Source of the DNA: Synergistaceae bacterium
GTDB lineage: Bacteria; Synergistota; Synergistia; Synergistales; Aminobacteriaceae
Direction: 5' to 3'
Assembly: GCA_017449135.1 (NCBI GenBank)
Contig: JAFSKE010000102.1
Coordinates: forward strand, 1-46,080
DNA length: 46,080 nucleotides
Part shown: one piece after another, positions 16,321-23,905 of the stretch
Position numbering within the stretch: the first letter of the stretch is position 1
Layout of the letters: each line of letters starts with the position of its first letter
The notes under the pieces: generated by a model
Databases searched by the model: none
What the model was told of the DNA's origin: nothing
What the model saw: the letters and a program-made list of their open reading frames with translations, nothing else
Made by a program: the position numbers and the translations under genes

Positions 16321-17208
16321 TTAAATAAATTACATGTTGCTCTACCAAACTTAAATATTGAAGAAAACAAACCTTTATCTCCTTTGTGTACTCTTCACGT
16401 CGGAGGAAAGGCAGAATTTTTTGTTGCTCCGTCTTCGATTGAAGAAATGAGAATTTTGTATAATTTCGCTCTAAGTGAAAATTGTGATATTTACGTTCTC
16501 GGAGGAGGCAGCAATGTTATTTTTCCCGACGGAATCGTTAAGGGAATTGTAATCTCAACTGAAAACCTAAATTCTTTTTCATGGCGGACTGAAATTACAG
16601 CGGATATTGATTCGGGATTCAAACTGCCTTTAATCATGAAAGAACTTCGCGAAAAAAATCTCGCAGGTATGGAATTTGCAGCAGGAATACCCGGAACTCT
16701 CGGAGGAGCAATTATGGGAAATGCAGGTGCTGGAGGTCATGGAATTTGTGAACTTCTCGACGAAGTTATAACACTTGAGTCAGACGGTGAAATCAAAACA
16801 TGGCCGATTAACGCAATAAATTATTCGTACAGATATTGTTCGCTTTCGGATTCAAAACGAATAATAATCTCGGCACGAATGACTTTCAGAAAATCAAATC
16901 CCAAAGATAAAGACGTTCTCGAAAATTTTTTGTTAAGGCGCGGGAGTCAGCCTCATGCTTTCGGGAATGCGGGCTGTACTTTCAAAAATCCTGAAGGTTA
17001 TTCGGCTGGGAAATTGCTTGATGATTGCGGCTGTAAAAATCTTTGTGTCGGAGATGCAGTAGTTTCCGAACAACATGCAAATTTTATTCTTAATCGGGGT
17101 CATGCGAAAAGTTCTGACGTTATAAAATTAATGAAAATTTGCATTCAAAAGGTTTTCGACAGTACTGGAATTAAACTCGAACCTGAGATTAAAATTTTAG
17201 GTGAGTGA
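16312..17208 (+). CDS. murB: UDP-N-acetylenolpyruvoylglucosamine reductase MurB
   Basis: A protein of 298 residues from GTG, or 297 from the next codon ATG. LCTLHVGGKAEFFVAP and VLGGGSNVI form the FAD-binding region. GIPGTLGGAIMGNAGAGGHG and NYSYRYCSL follow, and the C-terminal EPEIKILGE carries the catalytic glutamate. The position of the proton-donating serine (GS.FKNP in most relatives) is Cys222 here, in NAGCTFKNP. It reduces the enolpyruvyl group to give UDP-MurNAc, the substrate MurC uses next. Its ribosome site is poor (see the tandem duplication at 16301). Confidence 0.93.
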   Translation: MMLLNKLHVALPNLNIEENKPLSPLCTLHVGGKAEFFVAPSSIEEMRILYNFALSENCDIYVLGGGSNVIFPDGIVKGIVISTENLNSFSWRTEITADIDSGFKLPLIMKELREKNLAGMEFAAGIPGTLGGAIMGNAGAGGHGICELLDEVITLESDGEIKTWPINAINYSYRYCSLSDSKRIIISARMTFRKSNPKDKDVLENFLLRRGSQPHAFGNAGCTFKNPEGYSAGKLLDDCGCKNLCVGDAVVSEQHANFILNRGHAKSSDVIKLMKICIQKVFDSTGIKLEPEIKILGE

Positions 17209-17214
17209 TTTGTT

Positions 17215-17976
17215 GTGCGACCGTTACGGATTTTTTTAATGGCGATGATTGCAGGCTGTTTAACATATTTTGCTGAATACGAATCTTGGTTTGCTTTGAA
17301 GGGTTACAAAGTTGAGGCTCAATCTCAGGAACTTGAAAGAAGGTTATGGGAGATTTTTCCTCAGAGATGTCTGACGTTCTGGCCTTATCTGTTAAAAGAT
17401 TCAAGAGGGCTGAAAGAATTTTTTGAGCGTGATATGCCTGTTACTGTTGAAACTGAAATGGTTAAACTCGGAAGATTTACAACTAAAATCGAATGGTTAA
17501 AAGCATGGATTAAAGTTGATTGGCGGGGGAAAATCTGGTGTATTTCGCATGATGGCAGAATGTGGCTTTACGACCCCGGAAGGCAAGATGATTCGGAAGT
17601 CGGAAAAATAATTTGGCGGATTCCTGAACAGGGAAATGTTCAAAGCGATTATAATATTCAAATTCCAATGAATGGCGTGTTTCAGTCTCCAATAAATACA
17701 GGTGTAATTGCTTCATTCGTTGAGGATTATAAAAATTACAGTTGGTTCAATTACATCAACGAAATTTCATGGGAACGCCGTGCAGGAATGAATTTGTTTA
17801 TTTTGCGGATTGTCAAAGGGGAGCAAAAATTTGAAGTACATTTTCAACCTGATAAATATCCGGGTCAGGACATAGCTGCTAACATTGAAGATATAATAAC
17901 AGACTTAACTGACAAGGGCGGAGATCATATTATTGATGCAACGTACGAAGGGAAAATTTTTTTACGTGGTTTATAA
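17215..17976 (+). CDS. FtsQ/DivIB-position bitopic membrane protein
   Basis: A protein of 253 residues starting at GTG. A short basic N-terminus and one hydrophobic helix (IFLMAMIAGCLTYFAEY) precede an extracytoplasmic domain. The segment FALKGYKVEAQSQELERRLWEIFPQRCLTFWPYLLK fits a small POTRA-like unit, followed by WLKAWIKVDWRGKIWCISHDG, where FtsQ proteins carry the W..V.V.R.WP....I pattern. Similarity is weak. The main support is its place between murB and ftsA, the usual ftsQ slot, with 6 nt to murB. If FtsQ, it recruits FtsL/FtsB to the septum. Confidence 0.65.
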   Translation: MRPLRIFLMAMIAGCLTYFAEYESWFALKGYKVEAQSQELERRLWEIFPQRCLTFWPYLLKDSRGLKEFFERDMPVTVETEMVKLGRFTTKIEWLKAWIKVDWRGKIWCISHDGRMWLYDPGRQDDSEVGKIIWRIPEQGNVQSDYNIQIPMNGVFQSPINTGVIASFVEDYKNYSWFNYINEISWERRAGMNLFILRIVKGEQKFEVHFQPDKYPGQDIAANIEDIITDLTDKGGDHIIDATYEGKIFLRGL

Positions 17977-18063
17977 TCTATGTAATATAATAAATTTTTA
18001 TTTTGAGTGTGTAAAAATTAAAATTAAAAATTGAAATTTGAAGAAGGGAAATGAAGAAATAAA

Positions 18064-19464
18064 ATGCCGGGAAAATCAGACGGCCTGCTCGTAGGTCTCA
18101 GTATGGGAACAACAAAAACTACAATGATAGTAGCGGAGAGAAATACCCGTTACCCTGATTCTGTACATGTAATAGGGTTCGGGAACGCTCCCTCTCGCGG
18201 CATTACAAAAGGAATAATCACAAGCCTTCAGGACGCCCGGCAGTCCGTAATGAAAGCCTATCAGGAAGCTCAGAGCATAACGGGAATTTCAGCAAAGAGA
18301 TTAAGCAATGTTATCGTATCTTTTAATGCTATGGAAATTCAAAGCGAATCGACTCATGGAATGGTTACGCTCGGAGGAAGGGAATCAAAAGCTGTTCAGA
18401 CCGGAGACTTGGATCGTGTAATTGATCGTGCGAGAGATAATTTAGCTTTACGAAGCAGCATGTATTCTCTTCACATGATTCCTACGAGTTATGAACTTGA
18501 CGGCAGACCGATTGACGAACCTTTGAACATGAACGGTAATCAGCTTGATATGTGGCTTCAGACGGTAGCAGTTCCGATGACAAACGTTCAGAATGTTATA
18601 AATTGCATTCAGACTGCCGGACTTGAATTAAGGGGACTTGTGTTAAAACCTCTTGCATCATCTTTGGGAGCTGTTTACGAAGAGGAAATGAGAGCCGGTT
18701 GTATTTCAATCTGTATCGGCGGAGGAACTACGGGAATCGTTTTGTATCGAAACGGCAGAGCATTCCGTGTTGTGAGTATTCCTATTGGCGGCGAGCATAT
18801 CAGAAACGACCTTTCAACTATCTTACATGTTCCCTTCGGTGAAGCAGAACACTTGAAAAAACGAATCTTTAACACCGATCCCGATGATTTAAGACGTGAG
18901 GGAATCGATGTTAATTTAGCGACAGAAACAGTTGTTGCACGTGTCGATGAACTTTTCAATGATTATATTCGCGACGCACTTGCTGAATGTACGCCTCAAC
19001 ATTTCCCAAGCGGAATAATTTTGTCAGGCGGTGTATCTGATACTCCGGGAATCGATTTAATGCTCGAAGATATTTTGCAAATGCCGGTGCGAAAAGTTCA
19101 GGAACCCGTTTATAAAATGCCTCCAGGACTCGATAATGCTTCGTATGTCAGTGCCGCAGGAATTTTGAAATATCAGACTTTGGTCGAAAAAGACCCGTAT
19201 TTAATCATGAAATCGGATCAGACTTTGCCGGGACTCTCTGAACATTCGGAACTCAGAAATCGTCAGGAGCAATTAAAGGCTGAGCGTAAAAGACGCAATG
19301 AATTTGTTGACGAAGACGAAGAATACGAAGATGAATATTACGAGAGAACTGATGAGGGCGAGTATTATGACGATGACGAAGACTACGAAGAAGATAATTC
19401 ACAGCGTAAAAACTTCGGTGAATTTATCAGGCAGTTAGGGGAAAAATTTGGGAATTTATTTTAA
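18064..19464 (+). CDS. ftsA: Cell division actin-like protein FtsA
   Basis: A protein of 466 residues. LLVGLSMGTTKTTMIVAE is the phosphate-1 motif of the actin fold. GFGNAPSRGITKGIITS is the FtsA signature segment, ISICIGGGTTGIVLYRNG is phosphate-2 and IILSGGVSDTPGI the adenosine motif. After residue about 415 comes a strongly acidic Asp/Glu/Tyr tract, then FGEFIRQLGEKFGNLF, an amphipathic helix matching the membrane-targeting tail. FtsA tethers FtsZ filaments to the inner membrane. The upstream ribosome site (GAAGGG) overlaps a three-codon ATG-AAG-AAA-TAA frame that ends 1 nt before the FtsA ATG. Confidence 0.95.
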   Translation: MPGKSDGLLVGLSMGTTKTTMIVAERNTRYPDSVHVIGFGNAPSRGITKGIITSLQDARQSVMKAYQEAQSITGISAKRLSNVIVSFNAMEIQSESTHGMVTLGGRESKAVQTGDLDRVIDRARDNLALRSSMYSLHMIPTSYELDGRPIDEPLNMNGNQLDMWLQTVAVPMTNVQNVINCIQTAGLELRGLVLKPLASSLGAVYEEEMRAGCISICIGGGTTGIVLYRNGRAFRVVSIPIGGEHIRNDLSTILHVPFGEAEHLKKRIFNTDPDDLRREGIDVNLATETVVARVDELFNDYIRDALAECTPQHFPSGIILSGGVSDTPGIDLMLEDILQMPVRKVQEPVYKMPPGLDNASYVSAAGILKYQTLVEKDPYLIMKSDQTLPGLSEHSELRNRQEQLKAERKRRNEFVDEDEEYEDEYYERTDEGEYYDDDEDYEEDNSQRKNFGEFIRQLGEKFGNLF

Positions 19465-19533
19465 TATTTGTTGATTAATCATGAAAATTTTTATAAAATT
19501 TCGGACAGACTGAGGAGGAGTGGATTTTTCAAA

Positions 19534-20793
19534 ATGAATCAAGATCAGTTGTTTAAGTTGACGAATAATAATGTACGTCAAAACGAAAAAATTGTAGTCT
19601 TTGGTGTTGGCGGCGGCGGCGGAAATGCACTGAATCACATAATCGAATCAAACGTTCAAGGTGTTGATTTTGTTGCTGCAAACACAGATGCAAGAGCTTT
19701 AGACATGAATCAGGCACCAAATAAAATAATTTTGGGCGAAACTTTAACCAGAGGGCTTGGAGCTGGAGCAAATCCCCAAGTCGGAACTAATGCTGCGAAA
19801 GAAAGTATCGACAAAATCAAAGAATATATCACCGGTGCTGACATGCTTTTTGTAACTGCCGGAATGGGGGGCGGAACAGGAACTGGAGCTGCTCCGGTTA
19901 TTGCCGGTGCTGCAAAAGATATGGGCGTTCTTGTCGTCGGAGTCGTAACAAAACCTTTCGGCTTTGAAATGGGTAAACGAATGAAAACTGCAGAGCTCGG
20001 AATTGAAGACTTGAAAAAAAATGTTGATGCTTTGCTGATAGTCGAAAACGATAAACTCCTTAAAATGGACAACGGAGTAAAAATGAAAATCGTTGACGCT
20101 TACAAAAAAGTTGATGAGGTTCTTCGTCAGGCTGTTCAAGGCGTTACGGACTTAATTACGAAATCGGGATTTGTAAATCTTGACTTTGCCGACATTAAAG
20201 CAATTTTAACCGGTGCAGGCACAGCAATTATGGGAATGGGCGAAGGTGAAGGCGAAGATCGTGCAAGAAAAGCCGCTCAAAATGCAATAACATCTCCCTT
20301 AATGAATTTCCCTGTTACAGGTGCAAAGGGAATTTTGTTAAACGTTACAACTGGAACTGAAATTACTCTCGGCGAAATGTCCGACGCTGCACAAATTATC
20401 GAAGAGACAGCAGACCCTGACGCCCAAGTTATTTGGGGACATGTAATCGATGAATCTCTCGGCGAAAAAGTTCACGTTACATTGATTGCTACATTCCCGG
20501 AAGACGCAATGTTACTTCAGCAAAAACGTATGGCTAATATTGCGGAAACGAAAAAAGCTGAAGAAGCAAAAGCTAAAGCATCTCAACAGCCCCAGCAGCA
20601 ACAGCCCGCACAGAATCCAACAACAAGGACAGGGACGTTATATGACGTTTTCACGAAAAATCGTATACGTACCCAGCAGGCAGGACTTGAGGAAGCAAGA
20701 TTGACAACTCCGAATGTAGATGACGCATTCCCGGGACTTCCGAGAAAAATTTACGATCAGCCTTCACTTTACAGGAAAAATCGTAAGGATTAA
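19534..20793 (+). CDS. ftsZ: Cell division GTPase FtsZ
   Basis: About 419 residues from the ATG at 19534. An upstream in-frame codon at 19468 would add 22 residues that are not FtsZ-like, and the strong AGGAGGAG lies between the two. IVVFGVGGGGGNALNHI opens the tubulin-like domain. AGMGGGTGTGAAPVIA is the GTP-binding signature, and NLDFADIKAIL is the T7 catalytic loop completing the active site of the neighbouring subunit. A Gln/Pro/Ala-rich linker follows. The C-terminus YDQPSLYRKNRKD matches the conserved peptide that binds FtsA. It polymerises into the division ring. Confidence 0.97.
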   Translation: MNQDQLFKLTNNNVRQNEKIVVFGVGGGGGNALNHIIESNVQGVDFVAANTDARALDMNQAPNKIILGETLTRGLGAGANPQVGTNAAKESIDKIKEYITGADMLFVTAGMGGGTGTGAAPVIAGAAKDMGVLVVGVVTKPFGFEMGKRMKTAELGIEDLKKNVDALLIVENDKLLKMDNGVKMKIVDAYKKVDEVLRQAVQGVTDLITKSGFVNLDFADIKAILTGAGTAIMGMGEGEGEDRARKAAQNAITSPLMNFPVTGAKGILLNVTTGTEITLGEMSDAAQIIEETADPDAQVIWGHVIDESLGEKVHVTLIATFPEDAMLLQQKRMANIAETKKAEEAKAKASQQPQQQQPAQNPTTRTGTLYDVFTKNRIRTQQAGLEEARLTTPNVDDAFPGLPRKIYDQPSLYRKNRKD

Positions 20794-20804
20794 GGAATAA
20801 AATT

Positions 20805-21542
20805 ATGTCCAGACGTTCAACAGCCAGAAGAAATGTTAGAAGACGTGGTGTATTGCCTTCGTTCGGAGATATGATTCTCCCTGTTGTCGGAGTTGCTGCG
20901 GTGGGATTGCTGATAATTGCGGGCAGACAGTTTTTTCTAAATGGTTTCAAGACTTCGCCCGGGATTTCGTCGACAAGAGCCTATGCAGAATCGCCTGCTT
21001 TAATTGCTGAACGTGAAAATAAACTTGAATCCGAAATGCTTTTGCCGCCGGTTTCAACTGATGCAGCTAAAAATGAAATTGAGAAAAATGAAAATGACAA
21101 GGCTAACGAACATGACGATTTTATAGCTATGGCAGTCGCTGTTCAGGCACCGGCACCACAGGCATCACCGCATGTTAAATTACAGCCCTCGAAAACTCAA
21201 AATCAGATTCAGACATCGAAAAAAATATCGTCGAAATCAACTTCGTCTTCGGTCGTAATGAAAACAAAAACTAAATCTGCGGCGGAAAAATCAAATTCAA
21301 GTTCAAGTTCTAAACAATGGCGTGTTCAAATCGGTGCTTACACTTCAAGATCAGGGGCTCAGGAGGCTGTGAAGAAAATCAACAAAGCAGGTTACAAGGC
21401 AACAATTTATCAAAATCCTGCTTCAAAACATTTCAAAGTATGGGTTCAGGGCGGTGCAAGCAAAAGTTCAGCCGAAAAAGTCGCTCAGGCAATGCAGAAA
21501 ATCGGATATAAAGGGAGTTTTGCATTTCCTCCAGCTAAATAG
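20805..21542 (+). CDS. SPOR-domain membrane protein
   Basis: A protein of 245 residues. A very basic N-terminus (SRRSTARRNVRRRG) precedes one transmembrane helix (MILPVVGVAAVGLLIIAG). A long low-complexity Ser/Thr/Lys/Gln linker follows, then a C-terminal SPOR domain (about 168-245) with WRVQIGAYTSRSGAQEAVKK and FKVWVQGGASKSSAEKVAQA. SPOR domains bind denuded glycan at the division site, so the protein is probably a septal FtsN/DedD-like factor. It follows ftsZ by 12 nt, with AAGGA 8 nt before the ATG. Confidence 0.88.
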   Translation: MSRRSTARRNVRRRGVLPSFGDMILPVVGVAAVGLLIIAGRQFFLNGFKTSPGISSTRAYAESPALIAERENKLESEMLLPPVSTDAAKNEIEKNENDKANEHDDFIAMAVAVQAPAPQASPHVKLQPSKTQNQIQTSKKISSKSTSSSVVMKTKTKSAAEKSNSSSSSKQWRVQIGAYTSRSGAQEAVKKINKAGYKATIYQNPASKHFKVWVQGGASKSSAEKVAQAMQKIGYKGSFAFPPAK

Positions 21543-21545
21543 ATT

Positions 21546-22841
21546 ATGAAAAGTTTTAACGATCTCGAAGAAATTTTATATTCACATTCAACAAATAAAA
21601 TTATTCCGGGTCTTGAGAGAATTAAAAAATTATTATCAAGGCTCGGAAACCCACAAAATTCTTTCAAATCAATTCACATAGTCGGCACAAACGGAAAAGG
21701 TTCAACAGGTGCGTTTATCTCGTCAGTATTTCAAAATTCGGGTTATAAGACGGGATTTTATTCGAGTCCTCATCTTGAAAGTCCGGGAGAGAGATTATTA
21801 ATCAACGGAAAAGAATTGACTCCTGACGAATGGATTGACGCAGCTAACGAAGTCATAAAATTTATTTTCCCGAATGAAGATCCGCCGTCATATTTTGAAT
21901 TATTAACTGCATGTGCATTTTATCTGGCACGAGAACAGAATATCGAAGTCGGAATTATCGAAGCAGGTTTGGGCGGAAAACTTGATGCGACAAACACAAT
22001 GGATAACACAATATGCTCGGTTATAGCTTCGATTTCGATAGATCACACGGAATATTTGGGAAATACTTTAGAGAGCATTGCGGGCGAAAAATTCGACATC
22101 GTGAAAAAAAATATTCCTGCTTGTTTCTCCGGACTTGATAAAACTTTGATTCCGATGTTCAAAAATATTTGCGGCGAAAAAAAAGCAATTCCTTTTGTAT
22201 TATCGGAATGTGCGAAAATCGAAAATATTAAAATTTCACCTGACGGAAATAAATTCGACTTTGAAACCGAAAATCTGAAATTAAAAAACGTAATCACAAA
22301 TTTAATTGGGAATTATCAGGTTAAAAATTCGGCTTTGGCATTGCTTGCGTTATCGTGCGTAAAAGATAAATTTTCAAAAATCACGGACGAAAAAATTTAT
22401 TCAGGAATTAAAAATGCTTCATGGCCTGGAAGACTTGAAATAATTTCGAGAGAGCCATTAATAATTTTTGACGGCGGGCATAATTTTGACGGCGTTAAAA
22501 ATCTTTGTGAGAGCGTTAAAAGTTTATGGCCTGACAAAAAAATCGGAATAGTTTATGCTGCAATGAGAGATAAAAATTTCGTCGGCTGCCTTGAATTATT
22601 AAATCAGAATTTAGAACCTTCACTTTATGTTACGACAGTTCCAGAGATGATGAGAGCTTTAACCCCAGATGAATTATTGAAAAGTGCGAAAAAATTTTCA
22701 TGGCGAAATTCCCCCGAAGGTTTTAACAATCCGGTTGAAGCGATAAAAAAATCCGTGAATGATAAAAATGATTTAACAATTATGTGCGGAAGTTTATATT
22801 TAATAGGCTACGTGAAAAAATTAATTTGTGAGACATTATAA
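21546..22841 (+). CDS. folC: Folylpolyglutamate/dihydrofolate synthase FolC
   Basis: A Mur-ligase-type protein of 431 residues. IHIVGTNGKGSTGAFISSV is the ATP loop. GFYSSPHLESPGERLLING and EVGIIEAGLGGKLDATN are FolC-specific, and IFDGGHNFDGVKNL is the C-terminal motif. It adds glutamate to folates, and in bifunctional forms also makes dihydrofolate from dihydropteroate. It begins 4 nt after the SPOR gene and is the last gene of the division run, followed by a hairpin terminator. Confidence 0.93.
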   Translation: MKSFNDLEEILYSHSTNKIIPGLERIKKLLSRLGNPQNSFKSIHIVGTNGKGSTGAFISSVFQNSGYKTGFYSSPHLESPGERLLINGKELTPDEWIDAANEVIKFIFPNEDPPSYFELLTACAFYLAREQNIEVGIIEAGLGGKLDATNTMDNTICSVIASISIDHTEYLGNTLESIAGEKFDIVKKNIPACFSGLDKTLIPMFKNICGEKKAIPFVLSECAKIENIKISPDGNKFDFETENLKLKNVITNLIGNYQVKNSALALLALSCVKDKFSKITDEKIYSGIKNASWPGRLEIISREPLIIFDGGHNFDGVKNLCESVKSLWPDKKIGIVYAAMRDKNFVGCLELLNQNLEPSLYVTTVPEMMRALTPDELLKSAKKFSWRNSPEGFNNPVEAIKKSVNDKNDLTIMCGSLYLIGYVKKLICETL

Positions 22842-22861
22842 TTACTGCGAAAAATAAAGAT

Positions 22862-22890
22862 TTTTGTAGCTGTAAATGTAGCTGTAAAAA
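22862..22890 (+). repeat. Tandem 12-mer (TGTAGCTGTAAA twice)
   Basis: Two back-to-back copies of TGTAGCTGTAAA with A/T flanks, 20 bp after folC. A close relative with TGTAGTTGAAAA units lies at 43425-43458. The function is unknown; a protein-binding site or the edge of an old insertion are possible. Confidence 0.7.
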
Positions 22891-22897
22891 TGATATT

Positions 22898-22939
22898 CCC
22901 CAAAGCCATTGTTGAGACTTCGGGGTAATTTTTTTATTT
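22898..22939 (+). terminator. Hairpin terminator after folC (probably bidirectional)
   Basis: CCCCAAAG and CTTCGGGG form an 8-bp stem with one A-C mismatch, followed by a run of T on the plus strand. Read on the minus strand it also lies just past the 106-residue gene. A nearly identical copy sits at 23299-23326. Confidence 0.7.
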
Positions 22940-22940
22940 T

Positions 22941-23261
22941 TTAACTTAATTTTCCCAAATTTGCGAATGCCCTTGTAATTGCGTTATCGACAATTTCTTG
23001 TACTTGTTCAGCCGTCGTGAATTTTTGTTTTTCAGATTTCTCTTTTCTTGACGGTCTCAGACTTACATAAGCTACTACAAAAGCTATCACCGCAAATCCC
23101 CAATAAATCGAATGTTGAAGCCAGTCAATTTTTGCACTGTTCAATCTGTTTTCGTATTTCACATCTTTAATTTCGGAGTGTAAATTTGAAATTTCGTTTT
23201 TTATCTCTTGAATGCCCTGATTAAAAATTTCAATCGTTACGTAGTTATCGTTGCTTGTCAT
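22941..23261 (-). CDS. Small coiled-coil, single-helix membrane protein, function unknown
   Basis: A protein of 106 residues. The N-terminal half is a predicted coiled coil (IFNQGIQEIKNEISNLHSEI). One transmembrane helix (SIYWGFAVIAFVVAYVSL) is followed by a basic segment and a short amphipathic C-terminus. The layout recalls small phage-type XhlA/haemolysin-like proteins, but the resemblance is only in architecture. It is bracketed by two matching hairpins, so it may be an independently transcribed or mobile cassette. Confidence 0.6.
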   Translation of the reverse strand: MTSNDNYVTIEIFNQGIQEIKNEISNLHSEIKDVKYENRLNSAKIDWLQHSIYWGFAVIAFVVAYVSLRPSRKEKSEKQKFTTAEQVQEIVDNAITRAFANLGKLS

Positions 23262-23298
23262 TTTTTCTCACCTCATAATAAATATTATAAAACAAAAT

Positions 23299-23338
23299 CC
23301 CCAAAGCCTTTATTGAGACTTCGGGGAAAATTTATTTT
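23299..23338. terminator. Second copy of the CCCCAAAG/CTTCGGGG hairpin
   Basis: Stem arms identical to the copy at 22898, with a loop differing at two or three bases and A/T-rich runs on both sides. It lies downstream of the four-helix membrane protein gene on the minus strand and probably ends the HAD-PTS transcript. Confidence 0.65.
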
Positions 23339-23366
23339 ATTTTTGTGTGTCCTTAAAATTGATTTT

Positions 23367-23894
23367 TTATTCTTTGTCCAAGTTATTCACATTCTTTTTT
23401 TCAAGTAATGTAGAATAGTTTTTAGAACGTGAATATCCTGCACCTGCCGCATATAATGCTCCCCACAAAGCAAATTCCAGAAATGCTATCCTAATTGAAT
23501 TAACGGGTTGCTTGAAAATCTCAAAGGATAATCTGTATAAGCCTGTGTTGAGACAAATATTGATAAATGCAAATATTCCGAAGCATATTATTGAACTTGT
23601 TTCGAGACAGTCTGCCTCTTTTCCAAACAGAGCCATAATACTTCCTAATAATCCCAGTATAAATGCAATAACAACCAATGCTAATATTACAATTACTACA
23701 ATAAAATTTTCGTTATTTGGTGAAAATTTTATTTGATTCACAAATTCGGAAAGATAATTGTTTTGAAACGCCTCATAAGCCTTTTGAAGTATCCAAAAAA
23801 GATTTATTCCTTCAACAAAGCCAAAAGAACCGACTTTCTGAAACAAATTCAAAAGAGTTCCTGTTAAGGCAAGGACAAAAGCTATAATTCCCAT
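23367..23894 (-). CDS. Multi-spanning membrane protein, function unknown
   Basis: A protein of 175 residues with about four hydrophobic segments (IIAFVLALTGTLLNLF, FIVVIVILALVVIAFILGLL, SIICFGIFAFINICL and FALWGALYAAGAGY). I recognise no family. It begins 12 nt after the PTS permease stop, so it is in the same transcript and may be an accessory of that transporter, or simply a passenger. The C-terminus is basic and cytoplasmic-looking (YSRSKNYSTLLEKKNVNN). Confidence 0.6.
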   Translation of the reverse strand: MGIIAFVLALTGTLLNLFQKVGSFGFVEGINLFWILQKAYEAFQNNYLSEFVNQIKFSPNNENFIVVIVILALVVIAFILGLLGSIMALFGKEADCLETSSIICFGIFAFINICLNTGLYRLSFEIFKQPVNSIRIAFLEFALWGALYAAGAGYSRSKNYSTLLEKKNVNNLDKE

Positions 23895-23905
23895 AACAAA
23901 TATCC

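Noticed and set aside
18051-18062. ATG-AAG-AAA-TAA as a leader peptide controlling ftsA.
   Set aside because: Three codons in an A-rich leader are easily due to chance, and the ribosome site is too close to it; noted under ftsA only.
19468-19533. 22-residue extension of FtsZ.
   Set aside because: The extension is not FtsZ-like and contains the strong AGGAGGAG ribosome site of the ATG at 19534.
19710-20139. Two long antisense frames over ftsZ (120 and 131 residues).
   Set aside because: They mirror the codon pattern of ftsZ, lack ribosome sites and show no domain.
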